A stretch of 64,000 nt of DNA, taken from CAZWVI01 sp964637165. GTDB lineage: Bacteria; Planctomycetota; UBA1135. The notes under the pieces were generated by a model, which searched no databases, was not told the DNA's origin, and was given only the letters and a program-made list of their open reading frames with translations. Positions 42,502 through 52,082 of the stretch are shown here, in pieces (positions within the stretch are counted from its first letter, which is position 1; each line of letters opens with the position of its first letter). The stretch lies in contig CAZWVI010000003.1 in the NCBI GenBank assembly GCA_964637165.1, forward strand, positions 120,134-184,133. The letters are read 5' to 3'. The position numbers and the translations under genes are program-made.

Positions 42502-44646
42502 ATGTTTAGACGTTCTTCCAGTAGCCCTTCAGAAATGTCACGAAAAAACACTTCCCTAGATGCCATTTTCCGCCCAACTTCGGTTGCGGTGGTTGGGGCG
42601 AGCCGCCGCAAACATCAAATTGGCCATGAAATCGTCGCCAATCTTATTAATAATGGATTCACTGGACCAGTTTATCCGGTTAATCCAACTGCCGAGGTGG
42701 TGCATTCGATCCCTTGTTATCCAAAAGTAACCGACATTCCTGGCGTGGTTGATTTGGCGGTTTTAGTGGTCCCGGCCAAGTTTGTGATTCCCGCGGCCAA
42801 GGATTGTGCCAAGAAGGGAGTGCGCGGAATTGTTTGCATTTCAGCGGGCTTTGGTGAAATTGGCGGCGAGGGAAATGTGCTTCAAGCGCAATTACTTGAG
42901 TTATGTCAAAAACATGGCATCCGATTGATTGGCCCAAACTGCATGGGCGTTTTAAATACAGCCGATGATTTCTCAATGAATGCAACCTTTGCCTACAACA
43001 CTCCAATGCGAGGTGGCGCTGCGTTCATGTCTCAGTCGGGCGCGCTTGGCGAAGCAATTTTGGCCGACGCAAAAGATATCGGCGTGGGAATGAGTATGTT
43101 CGCAAGTTTGGGAAATCGTGCAGATGTTTCGCCTGCCGATTTACTTGAATACTGGGAGCATGATGACGACACTCGTCAAATATTAATGTACCTCGAATCT
43201 TTTGGAGACCCAGAACACTTTATGAAAATTGCGCGCAGAGTGTCTCGTAAAAAACCGGTAGTGGTGGTTAAGTCTGGCCGCACATCGGCTGGTGCTAAAG
43301 CAGCAATGTCGCATACCGGCTCCTTGGCCGGTTCTGAAGCAGCAGCCGATTCGTTGCTATCACAATGTGGCGTGTTGCGTGTGGACAGCATGAAAGATTT
43401 GTTTACCTTGGCAACTGCTGCGCAAACTGAAAAGTTACCTAAGGGAAAACGTGTAGCAATTGTTACCAACGCCGGTGGTCCAGCGATTTTGGCGACCGAT
43501 GCGTGTGGCGCCATGGATTTAGATGTTGTTCAGTTAAGCGATAAGACTGAAGCAAAAATAGCCGCGGCAATACCAGCTGAAGCGTCAGCCCATAATCCTG
43601 TTGACTTAATTGCTAGTGCCGACGCACCTCGATTTGATGCCGTACTAAAAGCGGTTCTGGCTGATCGCAGTGTTGACATGGTAATGGCCATTTTTGTGTC
43701 GCCGGTAATGATTGATGCCGAGGCGGTGGCAAAAGTGTTTGCCCGCCACGCAAATCGTTCAAAAAAACCAATAGTCTCGTGTTTGTTGGGCAAAGAACGT
43801 GGCTTTGAGGCGGTAGATATTTTGTCGGAGAACGGCGTTCCAAATTATCGCTTTCCTGAAGATGCCGCGACGGCCTTAGCTGGTTTGGCGAAATTGGCTG
43901 ATTTGCGAAACGCTGACGACGGTGCTGGCCCGCGCCATCGTGTTCAACGTAAGCGTGCCCGCGCAGTAATTGACAATGCAATTAAAGAGGGTCGCGAAAT
44001 CTTGAAAGGCTTTGAGCTGTACGAACTTTGTAGTGCTTATGGAATTCCAGTAGTACCGACCTGGTTGGTCGATGATTACCAAACAGCCGTACGCTCTGCA
44101 AAAAAAGTAGGCTGGCCCGTGGCATTAAAGATTGAGGCTGAAGAAGTTATTCATAAGAGTGACTTAGGTGGAGTGATTTTAGACATCCGCAGTGAAGAAG
44201 AATTTAGGGACGCATGGCTTGAACTTGAAAAACGCTTTCGAAAATTATGTCCGAAGATGCAAGTTCTGGTGCAGGCGATGCGCAAGAAGGGTGTCGAAAC
44301 ATTTATGGGTGCTACCGTCGATCCGCAATATGGTCGGATGTTGGCCTTTGGCTTAGGTGGAATCCATGTCGAAGTGTTAAAAGATGTGGTGTTTAGATTG
44401 CATCCACTTTCGCTAAACGATGCCACCGAAATGGTAAATGGAATTCGTGCTAAAGCTATGTTCGGTGGCGTGCGCGGTAAGCCTCCAGTGTCGAAGGATC
44501 AGTTGGTAGACATGTTGTTGCGCCTTGATCGAATGCTCAGTGATTGTCCAGAAATTTTGGAATTGGATTTCAACCCATTCCTGGCCGCCTATGATTCAAA
44601 CGAATCTTGCGTGTTGGATGTTCGAGTGCGTTTAGCCTTGCAATAG
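42502..44646 (+). CDS. Acyl-CoA synthetase (ADP-forming), fused alpha and beta
   Basis: The 714-residue protein fuses the CoA-binding/ligase alpha unit (SVAVVGASRRKHQIGHE, GPNCMGVLN, MSQSGALGEAI, and MSHTGSLAGSEAA, whose His is the expected phospho-histidine) with a beta ATP-grasp unit at the C-terminus (VALKIEAEEVIHKSDLGGV, ATVDPQYGRMLAFGLGG). It interconverts acyl-CoA, ADP and phosphate with acid, CoA and ATP. The acid is probably acetate or a related short acid, by family. An ATG at 42538 (MSRKNTSL) is a possible shorter start. The end overlaps the convergent acyltransferase by 15 bases. Confidence 0.88.
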   Translation: MFRRSSSSPSEMSRKNTSLDAIFRPTSVAVVGASRRKHQIGHEIVANLINNGFTGPVYPVNPTAEVVHSIPCYPKVTDIPGVVDLAVLVVPAKFVIPAAKDCAKKGVRGIVCISAGFGEIGGEGNVLQAQLLELCQKHGIRLIGPNCMGVLNTADDFSMNATFAYNTPMRGGAAFMSQSGALGEAILADAKDIGVGMSMFASLGNRADVSPADLLEYWEHDDDTRQILMYLESFGDPEHFMKIARRVSRKKPVVVVKSGRTSAGAKAAMSHTGSLAGSEAAADSLLSQCGVLRVDSMKDLFTLATAAQTEKLPKGKRVAIVTNAGGPAILATDACGAMDLDVVQLSDKTEAKIAAAIPAEASAHNPVDLIASADAPRFDAVLKAVLADRSVDMVMAIFVSPVMIDAEAVAKVFARHANRSKKPIVSCLLGKERGFEAVDILSENGVPNYRFPEDAATALAGLAKLADLRNADDGAGPRHRVQRKRARAVIDNAIKEGREILKGFELYELCSAYGIPVVPTWLVDDYQTAVRSAKKVGWPVALKIEAEEVIHKSDLGGVILDIRSEEEFRDAWLELEKRFRKLCPKMQVLVQAMRKKGVETFMGATVDPQYGRMLAFGLGGIHVEVLKDVVFRLHPLSLNDATEMVNGIRAKAMFGGVRGKPPVSKDQLVDMLLRLDRMLSDCPEILELDFNPFLAAYDSNESCVLDVRVRLALQ

Positions 44647-45909
44647 CCGGCGAATTTCGTCGCGTTCTTTGCGTAACAATTGCCGTAGGCGTTGGCGCGC
44701 TGGTAGTTGTAGGAATACTTTTGCCTCGCGAATAGCAGTTCCACGGCGGCGTAAAAAATGGCGCGCGTAAATCCCACAAAAACTTAATAGCACCAAGCTG
44801 GCCAAGATTGTTTTTATTGAATAGGGTGTCATAAAGAATACTGCGGCCAGCCAGAGTGGAAAGAAAAGACACGCCGCCAATACTTTAATCGTGGCCACAA
44901 TATCGTGGTCAGGGTCTATCAATTTTAAAACGAGAGTCGATACCGCCCAGGGAGTAAACCAAAAGACCGCACCAATAATTGCGATTGGTAATCCGATTAA
45001 GATGGCAACTAAATTGACTGCAACAAAAACAACCACCTTTGAAAAGTTGTAGTCCGCATCAAGGTCGCGGACTTTAAATCCAAGGCGGTCAAGACGATTT
45101 GAAAATTCTTTCAAGCGTCGGCGTAAACGTTTCAGTTCAGCAGGGTTAGATTCCGCTTGCTCCTTGCCAAAATTCGCCAAGTCCCGTAACCGTTGAATTC
45201 GATGCCTGTCTTGTTTCTCAGACGAACTATTTTCACCTAAAACATCACCCGCAAACTGTAATAAGGGCAAATCATCCCAGCGTTCAAGTTCGAGCATTAC
45301 TTTGCTTAAGCCAGCAGCAATTTCATTGGTAAGTGCTTGTGCCGCTTCGCGTTGATTCTGTTTCCACGCTTCATTGAACGGTTCAACTTCAATCGCTTCA
45401 CCGACCTCGACAGCAATACTGCTTCCAAACTTTGCCTTGTTGCGATAAACAATTCCCACCGGAATAATTTTGGTGCCCATCGGAATACCTGCCAGAGCTT
45501 CCGCGCCAAGTGCCATTCGCGCAGCCCCAGTTTTCAACTTTTGCAAGTTTGGCTGGTTGTGAGAAATGCCTTCGGGAAAAAGCAGTACCGCGCCGCCATT
45601 TGCCAATTCCGCATGCACTGCGTCAAAGACTCCGGCATTGGCGCTAGTGTCGTGGCCGTCCTGTGCTCGATAAACCGGAATTGCACCGCTCTTGCGTGCC
45701 ATCCAACCGATGAGCGGCATTCGAAAAATTGGCTCCTTGGCCAACATCTTTACTGGCCGCGCCGCCACGCGTGCCAACACCACCGGATCAACCAATCCGT
45801 TCGGGTGATTAGCGACCAGAATCAGCGGCCCAGTTTTCGGAACTGGATGGCCAATTTGGGTGCGCCGGTAAAAGAGGTCCAGGACGCGGAAGAAGAAGCG
45901 AAGAAACAC
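44632..45909 (-). CDS. PlsC-like glycerolipid acyltransferase
   Basis: The 425-residue membrane enzyme has the acyltransferase signature ANHPNGLVDPVVLA (the GPT2/SCT1-like HPNxxxD form), then GAIPVYRA and LFPEGISHNQP (block III with FPEG). A coiled-coil linker (about 225-270) and C-terminal membrane helices follow. It probably acylates glycerol-3-phosphate or lysophosphatidate. The start is divergent from copy C of the hairpin repeat, 14 bases away. Confidence 0.85.
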   Translation of the reverse strand: MFLRFFFRVLDLFYRRTQIGHPVPKTGPLILVANHPNGLVDPVVLARVAARPVKMLAKEPIFRMPLIGWMARKSGAIPVYRAQDGHDTSANAGVFDAVHAELANGGAVLLFPEGISHNQPNLQKLKTGAARMALGAEALAGIPMGTKIIPVGIVYRNKAKFGSSIAVEVGEAIEVEPFNEAWKQNQREAAQALTNEIAAGLSKVMLELERWDDLPLLQFAGDVLGENSSSEKQDRHRIQRLRDLANFGKEQAESNPAELKRLRRRLKEFSNRLDRLGFKVRDLDADYNFSKVVVFVAVNLVAILIGLPIAIIGAVFWFTPWAVSTLVLKLIDPDHDIVATIKVLAACLFFPLWLAAVFFMTPYSIKTILASLVLLSFCGIYARHFLRRRGTAIREAKVFLQLPARQRLRQLLRKERDEIRRLLQG

Positions 45910-45923
45910 TAGGCGAGCATTAT

Positions 45924-45949
45924 GGACTCTGACCCCAAGTGCTGGGTCA
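45924..45949 (+). repeat. Dispersed hairpin repeat, copy C
   Basis: GGACTCTGACCC, 8 bases, GGGTCA: TGACCC pairs perfectly with GGGTCA (6 pairs), then CTTTTGTTTTA. It sits 8 bases beyond the stop of the metallo-beta-lactamase-fold gene (45958). The T-rich tail on the plus strand makes it look like a terminator, but no plus gene ends nearby. Confidence 0.72.
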
Positions 45950-45957
45950 CTTTTGTT

Positions 45958-47787
45958 TTACAAAATCGTCATTGGAACTGGAGTTGCGACACTTTCGATG
46001 CGCATTCCTCCGCCAATAATGTCCGTATAGGTAGCAAAAACACCATAAATTGTGGTGAAGCGTAAGCTAGAACTATTCGGCACTGTAATCGAGACTGGCA
46101 TCACGCCGCCGGCCGGTACGAGACCTGTGAACCCAGGAGCATTGTGGGAAGCGTCCCAACCTTTGTCCAAATTACCTGGAATGTTGATTCCGCCAATCGA
46201 AACACCTGGGGTTGTTCCCAAGCAAACCCAACCTTGATAATTCTTGCCCTCATCGTTGGGGGCATTAAAGGTCATGTTAAGTGGTTGGCCAATTAGAGGG
46301 TAAGTCGTGACATCAATCCACGCATTTCCAGTTCCGCCGCCGCCCCAATTGGTCGCGTCAGCATCGTTGTCTTCACCGGGAGTTCCTTTGTCGCCATTTC
46401 CGTAAAAGCCGGTTGCAGAAGTGAAGTTGCCCGAAGTTGCTCCACCGAGTAAATCGATTCGCTCAGCACTTACCCCAGAGCCGCCAGGGAAAGTGGAAGT
46501 CCAACTTAATTCATCAAGGGTTGTTGAACTGCGTTTCATTTTGAGTGAGTCGGTCGCTGAAAAAGACGCATCACCAGTCGGCCAAACTAGGTGCGGACGA
46601 TAACCGCCATTGCGTGACATTAAGCCATCGTTACCCAACACAACTTCATCGCCCGCTTCAAGTAAGAAGTTGGCGCGAATAATAAAGTTGTCGCCGCCGT
46701 TATCAGTAACACTAACAAGTCCAGTTGAAGTGCCTTCCGCTTCACGTGCGCCAGCGATTTCGAACCACTCGCCTTCGGTGTCGGAAACCCGCGAAGGGTC
46801 GCGCATGATTTCTGAAATAACTAAATCACCGGCACCGGCAATCGATGGAGTGTTCTCATCGCAGTGTGCTGTGAAGCTGGTTCCGTCTTCGGCGGTTGCG
46901 GTATAAGTATTTCCGTCGGTGGTCATGTAAACATTACCAGCAACGTCAACATAACCTTCTGTTCCTACGCCATCGGTTAGTGACCACACCGGAATTGTCC
47001 AACTCGACTTGTTGATGCGGTCCATTACGTCCTGCTTTGGGTAGCCATAAGAATTGGCGTGCCCACAAGGAATGATTGCAAATTCAGGCTTCAGATAATT
47101 CATGAAACTTGAATTGGAGCTAGTTCGCGAACAATGGTGGTTTACTTGGTAAACATCAACGTCCCCGCACAATTGGCCAGCACTAGTTTCAACATCGGCA
47201 GTACTGTTTCCTCCACCAGTTAAGTCACCACCCAACCACATATCAAAATCTCCGTACTCAACTAGCCAAGCGATACTCGCCGAATTTTCCCATTGTGAAG
47301 AACTTGAAATATTGACGGTGTTGCCGTTCATTAATTTCCCTTCAACCACTAAACAGGTTAGGGTGACACCGCCGCCAAGATCAATCACTTGTCCTGGAGA
47401 AACGGTTTGGCGCACCGATGAGTAAGTGTTTTTGTAATCGTTATAACTTTGTGAAGTTGGTTGACCGCTGTTGCCGCGGTCAATCGCAACGTCAGCGCGA
47501 ATGCCAGCGTTCCAAACTTCATCTAATCCACCAAGGTGGTCAGAGTGGTAATGGCTAGGGCAAACATAATCCAAGCGAGTAATCCCTTGCTGCACAAGCA
47601 GTGGGTAAACCGAGCTCGACCCGTCGCCGTTACTGCCGGCATCAAGTAAGAAAGTATTCCCAGAGGGGGAGCGCAATAAAGTGGCATCACCTTGACCGAC
47701 GTCAATGAACCAGACTTCTAGTTCTTGTGAGGTGAGGGAGGCGGTGGCCACCAGTAGTGAGGTGACAAGCAGTAATGTTCGCAGCAT
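45958..47787 (-). CDS. Secreted ComEC/Rec2-like metallo-beta-lactamase-fold protein with lamin-tail domain
   Basis: The 609-residue protein has a signal peptide (ending LTSQ) and then a metallo-hydrolase domain: FIDVGQGDATLLRSPSGNTF, the CPSHYHSDHLGGLDEV metal motif, DMWLGGDLTGGG and YQVNHHCSRTSSN. The order is that of the ComEC C-terminal domain, here exported without the channel. The middle (about 320-450) is a lamin-tail domain (DLVISEIMRDPS, GEWFEI). The C-terminus matches the beta module of the window's secreted proteins. A secreted nuclease or phosphodiesterase is plausible, not proven. Confidence 0.82.
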   Translation of the reverse strand: MLRTLLLVTSLLVATASLTSQELEVWFIDVGQGDATLLRSPSGNTFLLDAGSNGDGSSSVYPLLVQQGITRLDYVCPSHYHSDHLGGLDEVWNAGIRADVAIDRGNSGQPTSQSYNDYKNTYSSVRQTVSPGQVIDLGGGVTLTCLVVEGKLMNGNTVNISSSSQWENSASIAWLVEYGDFDMWLGGDLTGGGNSTADVETSAGQLCGDVDVYQVNHHCSRTSSNSSFMNYLKPEFAIIPCGHANSYGYPKQDVMDRINKSSWTIPVWSLTDGVGTEGYVDVAGNVYMTTDGNTYTATAEDGTSFTAHCDENTPSIAGAGDLVISEIMRDPSRVSDTEGEWFEIAGAREAEGTSTGLVSVTDNGGDNFIIRANFLLEAGDEVVLGNDGLMSRNGGYRPHLVWPTGDASFSATDSLKMKRSSTTLDELSWTSTFPGGSGVSAERIDLLGGATSGNFTSATGFYGNGDKGTPGEDNDADATNWGGGGTGNAWIDVTTYPLIGQPLNMTFNAPNDEGKNYQGWVCLGTTPGVSIGGINIPGNLDKGWDASHNAPGFTGLVPAGGVMPVSITVPNSSSLRFTTIYGVFATYTDIIGGGMRIESVATPVPMTIL

Positions 47788-47804
47788 TAGGGAGGGGAAT
47801 GGTA

Positions 47805-49494
47805 TTAGCCTGGGGGCTGAACCATTGTACCCCCTGAAACAGCTGCCAACTTGCGCATAAAACTAAGTTTAGATTTTTGCGATGTAGTGCAAATCGTATG
47901 AATTCGCACGCCACTGCGAGCATATTCCACTTCAATCCCGGAGAGCATGTGCCCAGGGTATTGGTGGGTTCCTGCAGAGCTCCCGCCATCGCCAATTAAC
48001 AAGATTGTGTCAGCTTCCCAGTTGTCTTGGATGTCAAGCAGAGCGTCATACAGAGCGCTGGTGGAGCGAAACTCCCGCTTGTCCAATAAGGCCAGTGCCT
48101 TCTTGCGATTCTTGGCAGTGTTCTTGGCGAGTTTTCCAAAAGCACTAATATGAGTTTTTTCAATAATTACTAAATCAAATAACGTGTCTTCGGAGATGCG
48201 TTCTAACAAATTACTGATTTCGCGGCGCGCCGCTTCCAAGCAAGTAGTTTCACCGAGCTGATCATTCATTGAGCCAGAACCGTCAATTGCCAAAACCAAG
48301 CGATGACTATTAACTGGAACTCCGAACAAACTTGTCACAGTTTCCTGTTCCGGTCGTTGCTCGCCACCACCTTGGACGGGTGCGCCATCGGCCAACCATT
48401 GCTCACCAGCACGACTCCACCAGCGTTCCCAAACTTCTGGATTGCGGCCGATTTTCATGCCGGTTAAATCCATAAGCAGGTCGCCATAATCTACCGCAAA
48501 GCGTCCACCGCCATTTCCAACTTCGGCCCTCAAGCCTTTGATAATATCCGGCACCAAGATTGCCAGTTTGCGTTCTCGAATAATATCAATCGCCGCACTT
48601 CTTAAAGCGCAATTCCAGTCCTTCGATTTCCCTTGGGACAAGAATGGTCGCAGAAGTTGTTTCCATGCTTCGTCTTTGACGTTTCTATCGCGCGCCAAGC
48701 TTCGCAGTAATTCGGCTTGATTTGCCGCATGTTTTTGCCGTCCAATTAATTCGATTACGGTTGCGCTAAAGTTGTTATCGGAGCCATATAGTTGCGCTAA
48801 TCCAAGACCTGGTTCAGTGTTTAAAACGGCCAATACTTTGTCGGCTTTTACTTTTTGCAAATCCAATAAATCATTTGCGTAGAGTCTTCCTAAAGTGCGT
48901 TGCCATTGGAGAAACACCAATGGGTTTTTGGCGCTGCGTAAATTTTTGCTCATTAACTCCTTTGCTGAAATTGGCACTTTCGATTCCGCTAACGCGCGCA
49001 AACATACCCAACGTAATAAATCACTATTCTTTTTGTCGGCGGCGGCTTGCGCAATTAGCGCAAACTCTTCAGCGGTTTTTGCTTTTAGCATTCCGCTAAA
49101 AAACCAATCGCGTAAAAACACACCGCGGTAACTGGTTAATTTTTCGTCAAATAACTCCAAGCGCAATTCCATGGCCTCGACCGACCGCATATCCGCAAGC
49201 TCTTTGGCGGCTTGGTAAGCACCCGCATCGTAGGTGCTTTTATCGACGGCGCGGACCAAAGTTTTTTCTAATTCAGCTAAATCCTGCGCCATTGGAATTG
49301 GCATCATCGTGGCCGGGGCCACCGTGGCCGGGGCNNNNNNNNNNNNNNNNNNNNNNNNNNNNNNNNNNNNNNNNNNNNNNNNNNNNNNNNNNNNNNNNNN
49401 NNNNNNNNNNNNNNNNNNNNNNNNNNNNNNNNNNCGTGGCCGGGGCCACCGTGGCCGGGGCAATCACAAAGGTGAGGAGGGCGAGGCTAAACAT
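47805..49494 (-). CDS. VWA-domain protein with HEAT-like helices (spans a 100-N gap)
   Basis: The ATG at 49494 opens a signal-like start (MFSLALLTFVIAPATVAPAT); the gap at 49335-49434 is flanked by an exact 27-bp repeat and interrupts a 15-bp tandem repeat coding VAPAT. Any whole number of units keeps the frame, which gives at least 520 residues. A helical alpha-repeat region (about 30-330) follows, then a von Willebrand A domain with a complete MIDAS start (LVLAIDGSGSMND) and further metal-site loops (TSALYDALL, LIGDGGSSAGTH). Protein binding and assembly are the usual roles. The true length depends on unit number. Confidence 0.75.
49335..49434. other. Assembly gap, 100 N, inside a 15-bp tandem repeat
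   Basis: The 27 bases on each side (49308-49334 and 49435-49461) are identical and consist of the unit CGTGGCCGGGGCCAC plus 12 bases. Unlike the other gaps, the missing length cannot be inferred, but the frame is kept. Confidence 0.9.
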
Positions 49495-49531
49495 TTACTA
49501 AATAATAGACGCAAGTTGAGTTCGCGTATTA

Positions 49532-49569
49532 CAAAAAGAAAGCCGCGCGCCAATCAAGGCACGCGGCTT
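49532..49569 (-). terminator. Rho-independent terminator for the EF-hand-like gene
   Basis: On the minus strand AAGCCGCG-T-GCC pairs with GGC-G-CGCGGCTT around TTGATT, followed by TCTTTTTGT. It lies 18 bases after the stop at 49587. Confidence 0.88.
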
Positions 49570-49586
49570 AAAGTCAGCATTCAGAA

Positions 49587-51290
49587 TTATTGAATGTTGG
49601 CGTGAACGTAGGCAGTAGTTACTGCGCCACGTGGGTTCGCACTTAGGTCATTGATGTAGTACTGGAAGTATGCATCGCGACCAATCCATGAAGGATCGTT
49701 CGGTACTTGGAAGGTGCGGGTGTGATCACCTGTTGACAAGTTCGCTCCAGGAATCTGGAAGTCCAGTGAAACGTAAAGCCAGTTGTTTGGCATGCCAATC
49801 GCGCCAAGATCCCAAGGTAGAGCAGTTGTGTTCCACATTGAGTTTGACCAACCAACCGCAATCATGTGACCAGCACTTGGAAGTGAACCAGTCAAAGTGA
49901 TGTCAAAGGTTTGGCCAATTCCAGGAGAGCCGGCGTAACCAATCTGTGGAGTCGTACCGTTGCTGTGAACACCAGCAGTTCCAAGAATTTCCATGAACGG
50001 TTGTGGTGGTCCGGTAATGAATGAACCTTTAGGTGCCATACACATTGAAACTGCGTAGCAACCATCTGGCGCCCATTGGTAGCGAAGAGTTTGCTCTCCG
50101 TTATCCATTGCATCGCCGTCACCGTTCAAATCCTCAAGGAAGTAAACAGTGTCTTGGTTGTAAGAAGCTCCACTTGGACCGTTTCCTTGGAAGATTGAAA
50201 CGCCATTCTCGTGACCTTCAGCATCGTAGAGTGAAGTCACTGGGTACATCATTGAGTTGTTGTTTGGACCGTCAAGCCACAATACAACCTCGCCGGCATC
50301 GTTAAGGTCAAGGTCTCCGTTGAGATCTTCAGCGCGGTAAACCAGGCCAGCCGCCGCGTTGCAAGAAGTGTTGGATGCGGTTGAGGCGAACCAGTAAACA
50401 TCTGCGCCGGCAGTACCAGCACCATGCTCAACTGAAATTGCTTCGATGGTTGCGTACCAACCAGTTCCGGTGCTGCTTACACAACGTGGAGCAAGCAAAG
50501 TACCTGCGGCGATGTCAGCATTAACATCAAGGCCGACAACATCGTCAACTAAGTTACAGAAGTTCCAAGCTTCGCCAGCGTCCATTGCATCGCCATCGCC
50601 GTTGAGGTCTTGGAATGCGTAGAACATGCGGTCTTGCTGTGCAAAAGCAATTGCGATACCAGCACTGTCAACCATGATGGCTTCGAAGTCGCCAATGTCA
50701 ATCGCAACAGGTGTGCCACCAGTGCCAGGAACGGTAAGCGCGCCCATGCCGTCAACAAACAAAGTCATTTCGCCTGCACTCATGGCTAGGCCGTCACCAT
50801 CAAGGTCAACGTAGGTCGAAATACCAGAACCAGGTTGTGAACCGGAACTCCAGTAGTCGTCAGTTACGTACATTACGCCAGTGTTTGGATCGAAGTCGAT
50901 GCCATCAGGGCTTGCGTTTGTAGTACCGTGTGCGGCGCGGGTGTCGATGAAAGTTAAAACTTCACCAGCACTCATTGCTAGGCCATCGCCATCAAGGTCG
51001 ATCATCTTTAAAATTACGTCGCCACCGCCGGTGCCAAAGATGGCCGGCTGACCCGCGAAGATTTCAAAGCGAGGATCTTCAACGTAAGTAACTACGGTTG
51101 CACCATCGTAAGCAAAACGAACGCCTTCGTTTGCTGACAAGAAGAGGTCGTCACCGTCAGTATCAACTGTGCGACGCACTTCCCACTCGGAAGTGTTTGG
51201 AGTTCCGCCGTACATAAAGTACTCGGATTGGGATTGAGCAAGGAGACCAGAGGCCGGAAGAAGGGCTAAAAGTGCCAGAGATTTATGCAT
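49587..51290 (-). CDS. Secreted calcium-repeat protein with C-terminal module
   Basis: The 567-residue product begins with a signal peptide (ending LLAQ). Along its length it carries repeated Asp-rich loops of the EF-hand/dockerin kind, each followed by a helix-like MSAGE or MDAGE: VDTDGDDLFLSANEG, DLDGDGLAMSAGEVLTF, VDLDGDGLAMSAGEMTLF, DLNGDGDAMDAGEAWNF, DLNGDLDLNDAGEVVLW, DLNGDGDAMDNGEQTLR. The last ~130 residues are the beta module seen in other secreted proteins here. Calcium-stabilised surface role is inferred; no enzyme motif is seen. Codon use is unusually C-ending for Asn, Tyr and Phe. Confidence 0.72.
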   Translation of the reverse strand: MHKSLALLALLPASGLLAQSQSEYFMYGGTPNTSEWEVRRTVDTDGDDLFLSANEGVRFAYDGATVVTYVEDPRFEIFAGQPAIFGTGGGDVILKMIDLDGDGLAMSAGEVLTFIDTRAAHGTTNASPDGIDFDPNTGVMYVTDDYWSSGSQPGSGISTYVDLDGDGLAMSAGEMTLFVDGMGALTVPGTGGTPVAIDIGDFEAIMVDSAGIAIAFAQQDRMFYAFQDLNGDGDAMDAGEAWNFCNLVDDVVGLDVNADIAAGTLLAPRCVSSTGTGWYATIEAISVEHGAGTAGADVYWFASTASNTSCNAAAGLVYRAEDLNGDLDLNDAGEVVLWLDGPNNNSMMYPVTSLYDAEGHENGVSIFQGNGPSGASYNQDTVYFLEDLNGDGDAMDNGEQTLRYQWAPDGCYAVSMCMAPKGSFITGPPQPFMEILGTAGVHSNGTTPQIGYAGSPGIGQTFDITLTGSLPSAGHMIAVGWSNSMWNTTALPWDLGAIGMPNNWLYVSLDFQIPGANLSTGDHTRTFQVPNDPSWIGRDAYFQYYINDLSANPRGAVTTAYVHANIQ

Positions 51291-51385
51291 GTTTTTGAGG
51301 GGTTGTTTTTGCGAGAAAACAAAGGGAAATTGCCGAGAAGCAACTGCTTTAAGTATAAGTCAAAGCCGTGTAATTTGGGCGAAGA

Positions 51386-52015
51386 TTAGCCGGTTTTATG
51401 GCGAAAGCAAACCCATGCCGAATCCCATGCGCGGCCATTTTTTGCCAGCCAGTTTGGGGATTTTTCAATTAGCTCGAAGTTGTGTTTTCCCAAGGAGTTA
51501 GATAGATGCTCAATCTCCATGCCAAAGGGCGGCCCGCCGAGCTCAGGGCCGCGACCAATTGGGAAAACCAGCGAACATAAATGCCCGCCAGGTTTTATTA
51601 ATTTTGCCATTTGATTTCCGAATTGCTCGCGCAGGGCCAATGGGATCGCACAAAAAAAGGTGTGATCAAAAACCAAGTCAAATAGGCCGTCAGCGATAAG
51701 TTGAAGATAAGTTTCTTCGGAGAAAAAATCGCCGCAAATAAATTTGCTGTTTGAGGCCGTTAGCTTGGGGGTTAATAGTTCGTCTAACTCTGAGACTAAA
51801 TCAAGTGCACTTACTTCCCATCCCGCATCCGCAAAAGCTAAAGCGTCCCAGCCGCGGCCGCAACCAGGAACTAAGGCGCGTTTGGCGTTGGGGTTGGGAA
51901 TTAAAACATTGTCACCAGTTGCAATCCGCCGTGAAAGCTCTGGATGGGTTTCGCCTAAATCCCAAGGGGTAGTGTTTTCGCGGTAGCGTTCGGCCCAAGG
52001 GTGTGAGGAGTTCAT
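51386..52015 (-). CDS. TPMT-like thiol/thiopurine S-methyltransferase
   Basis: The 209-residue protein has an N-terminal TTPWDLGETHPEL typical of thiopurine/thiol methyltransferases, motif I ALVPGCGRGWDALAFAD, DLVFDHTFFCAIP and LIKPGGHLCSLVFPIG. It uses SAM to methylate small thiols or similar nucleophiles. The gene is separated by a strong terminator from the Asp-box gene, so it has its own promoter. Confidence 0.85.
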   Translation of the reverse strand: MNSSHPWAERYRENTTPWDLGETHPELSRRIATGDNVLIPNPNAKRALVPGCGRGWDALAFADAGWEVSALDLVSELDELLTPKLTASNSKFICGDFFSEETYLQLIADGLFDLVFDHTFFCAIPLALREQFGNQMAKLIKPGGHLCSLVFPIGRGPELGGPPFGMEIEHLSNSLGKHNFELIEKSPNWLAKNGRAWDSAWVCFRHKTG

Positions 52016-52024
52016 TTTGATAGT

Positions 52025-52067
52025 GTAAAAAAAAGAGCCGCCTCGTGATGAGGCGGCTCTAAAAAAA
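52025..52067 (-). terminator. Bidirectional-type terminator
   Basis: AGAGCCGCCTC pairs with GAGGCGGCTCT around GTGAT, with A-runs on both sides. On the minus strand it ends the Asp-box gene (stop 52083) and is followed by a T run. The symmetrical A/T flanks would also work in the other direction. Confidence 0.92.
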
Positions 52068-52082
52068 CTAATGTCTTAATGA

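Noticed and set aside
45924..45960. Plus-strand terminator at copy C
   Set aside because: No plus-strand gene ends nearby; kept as a repeat copy instead.
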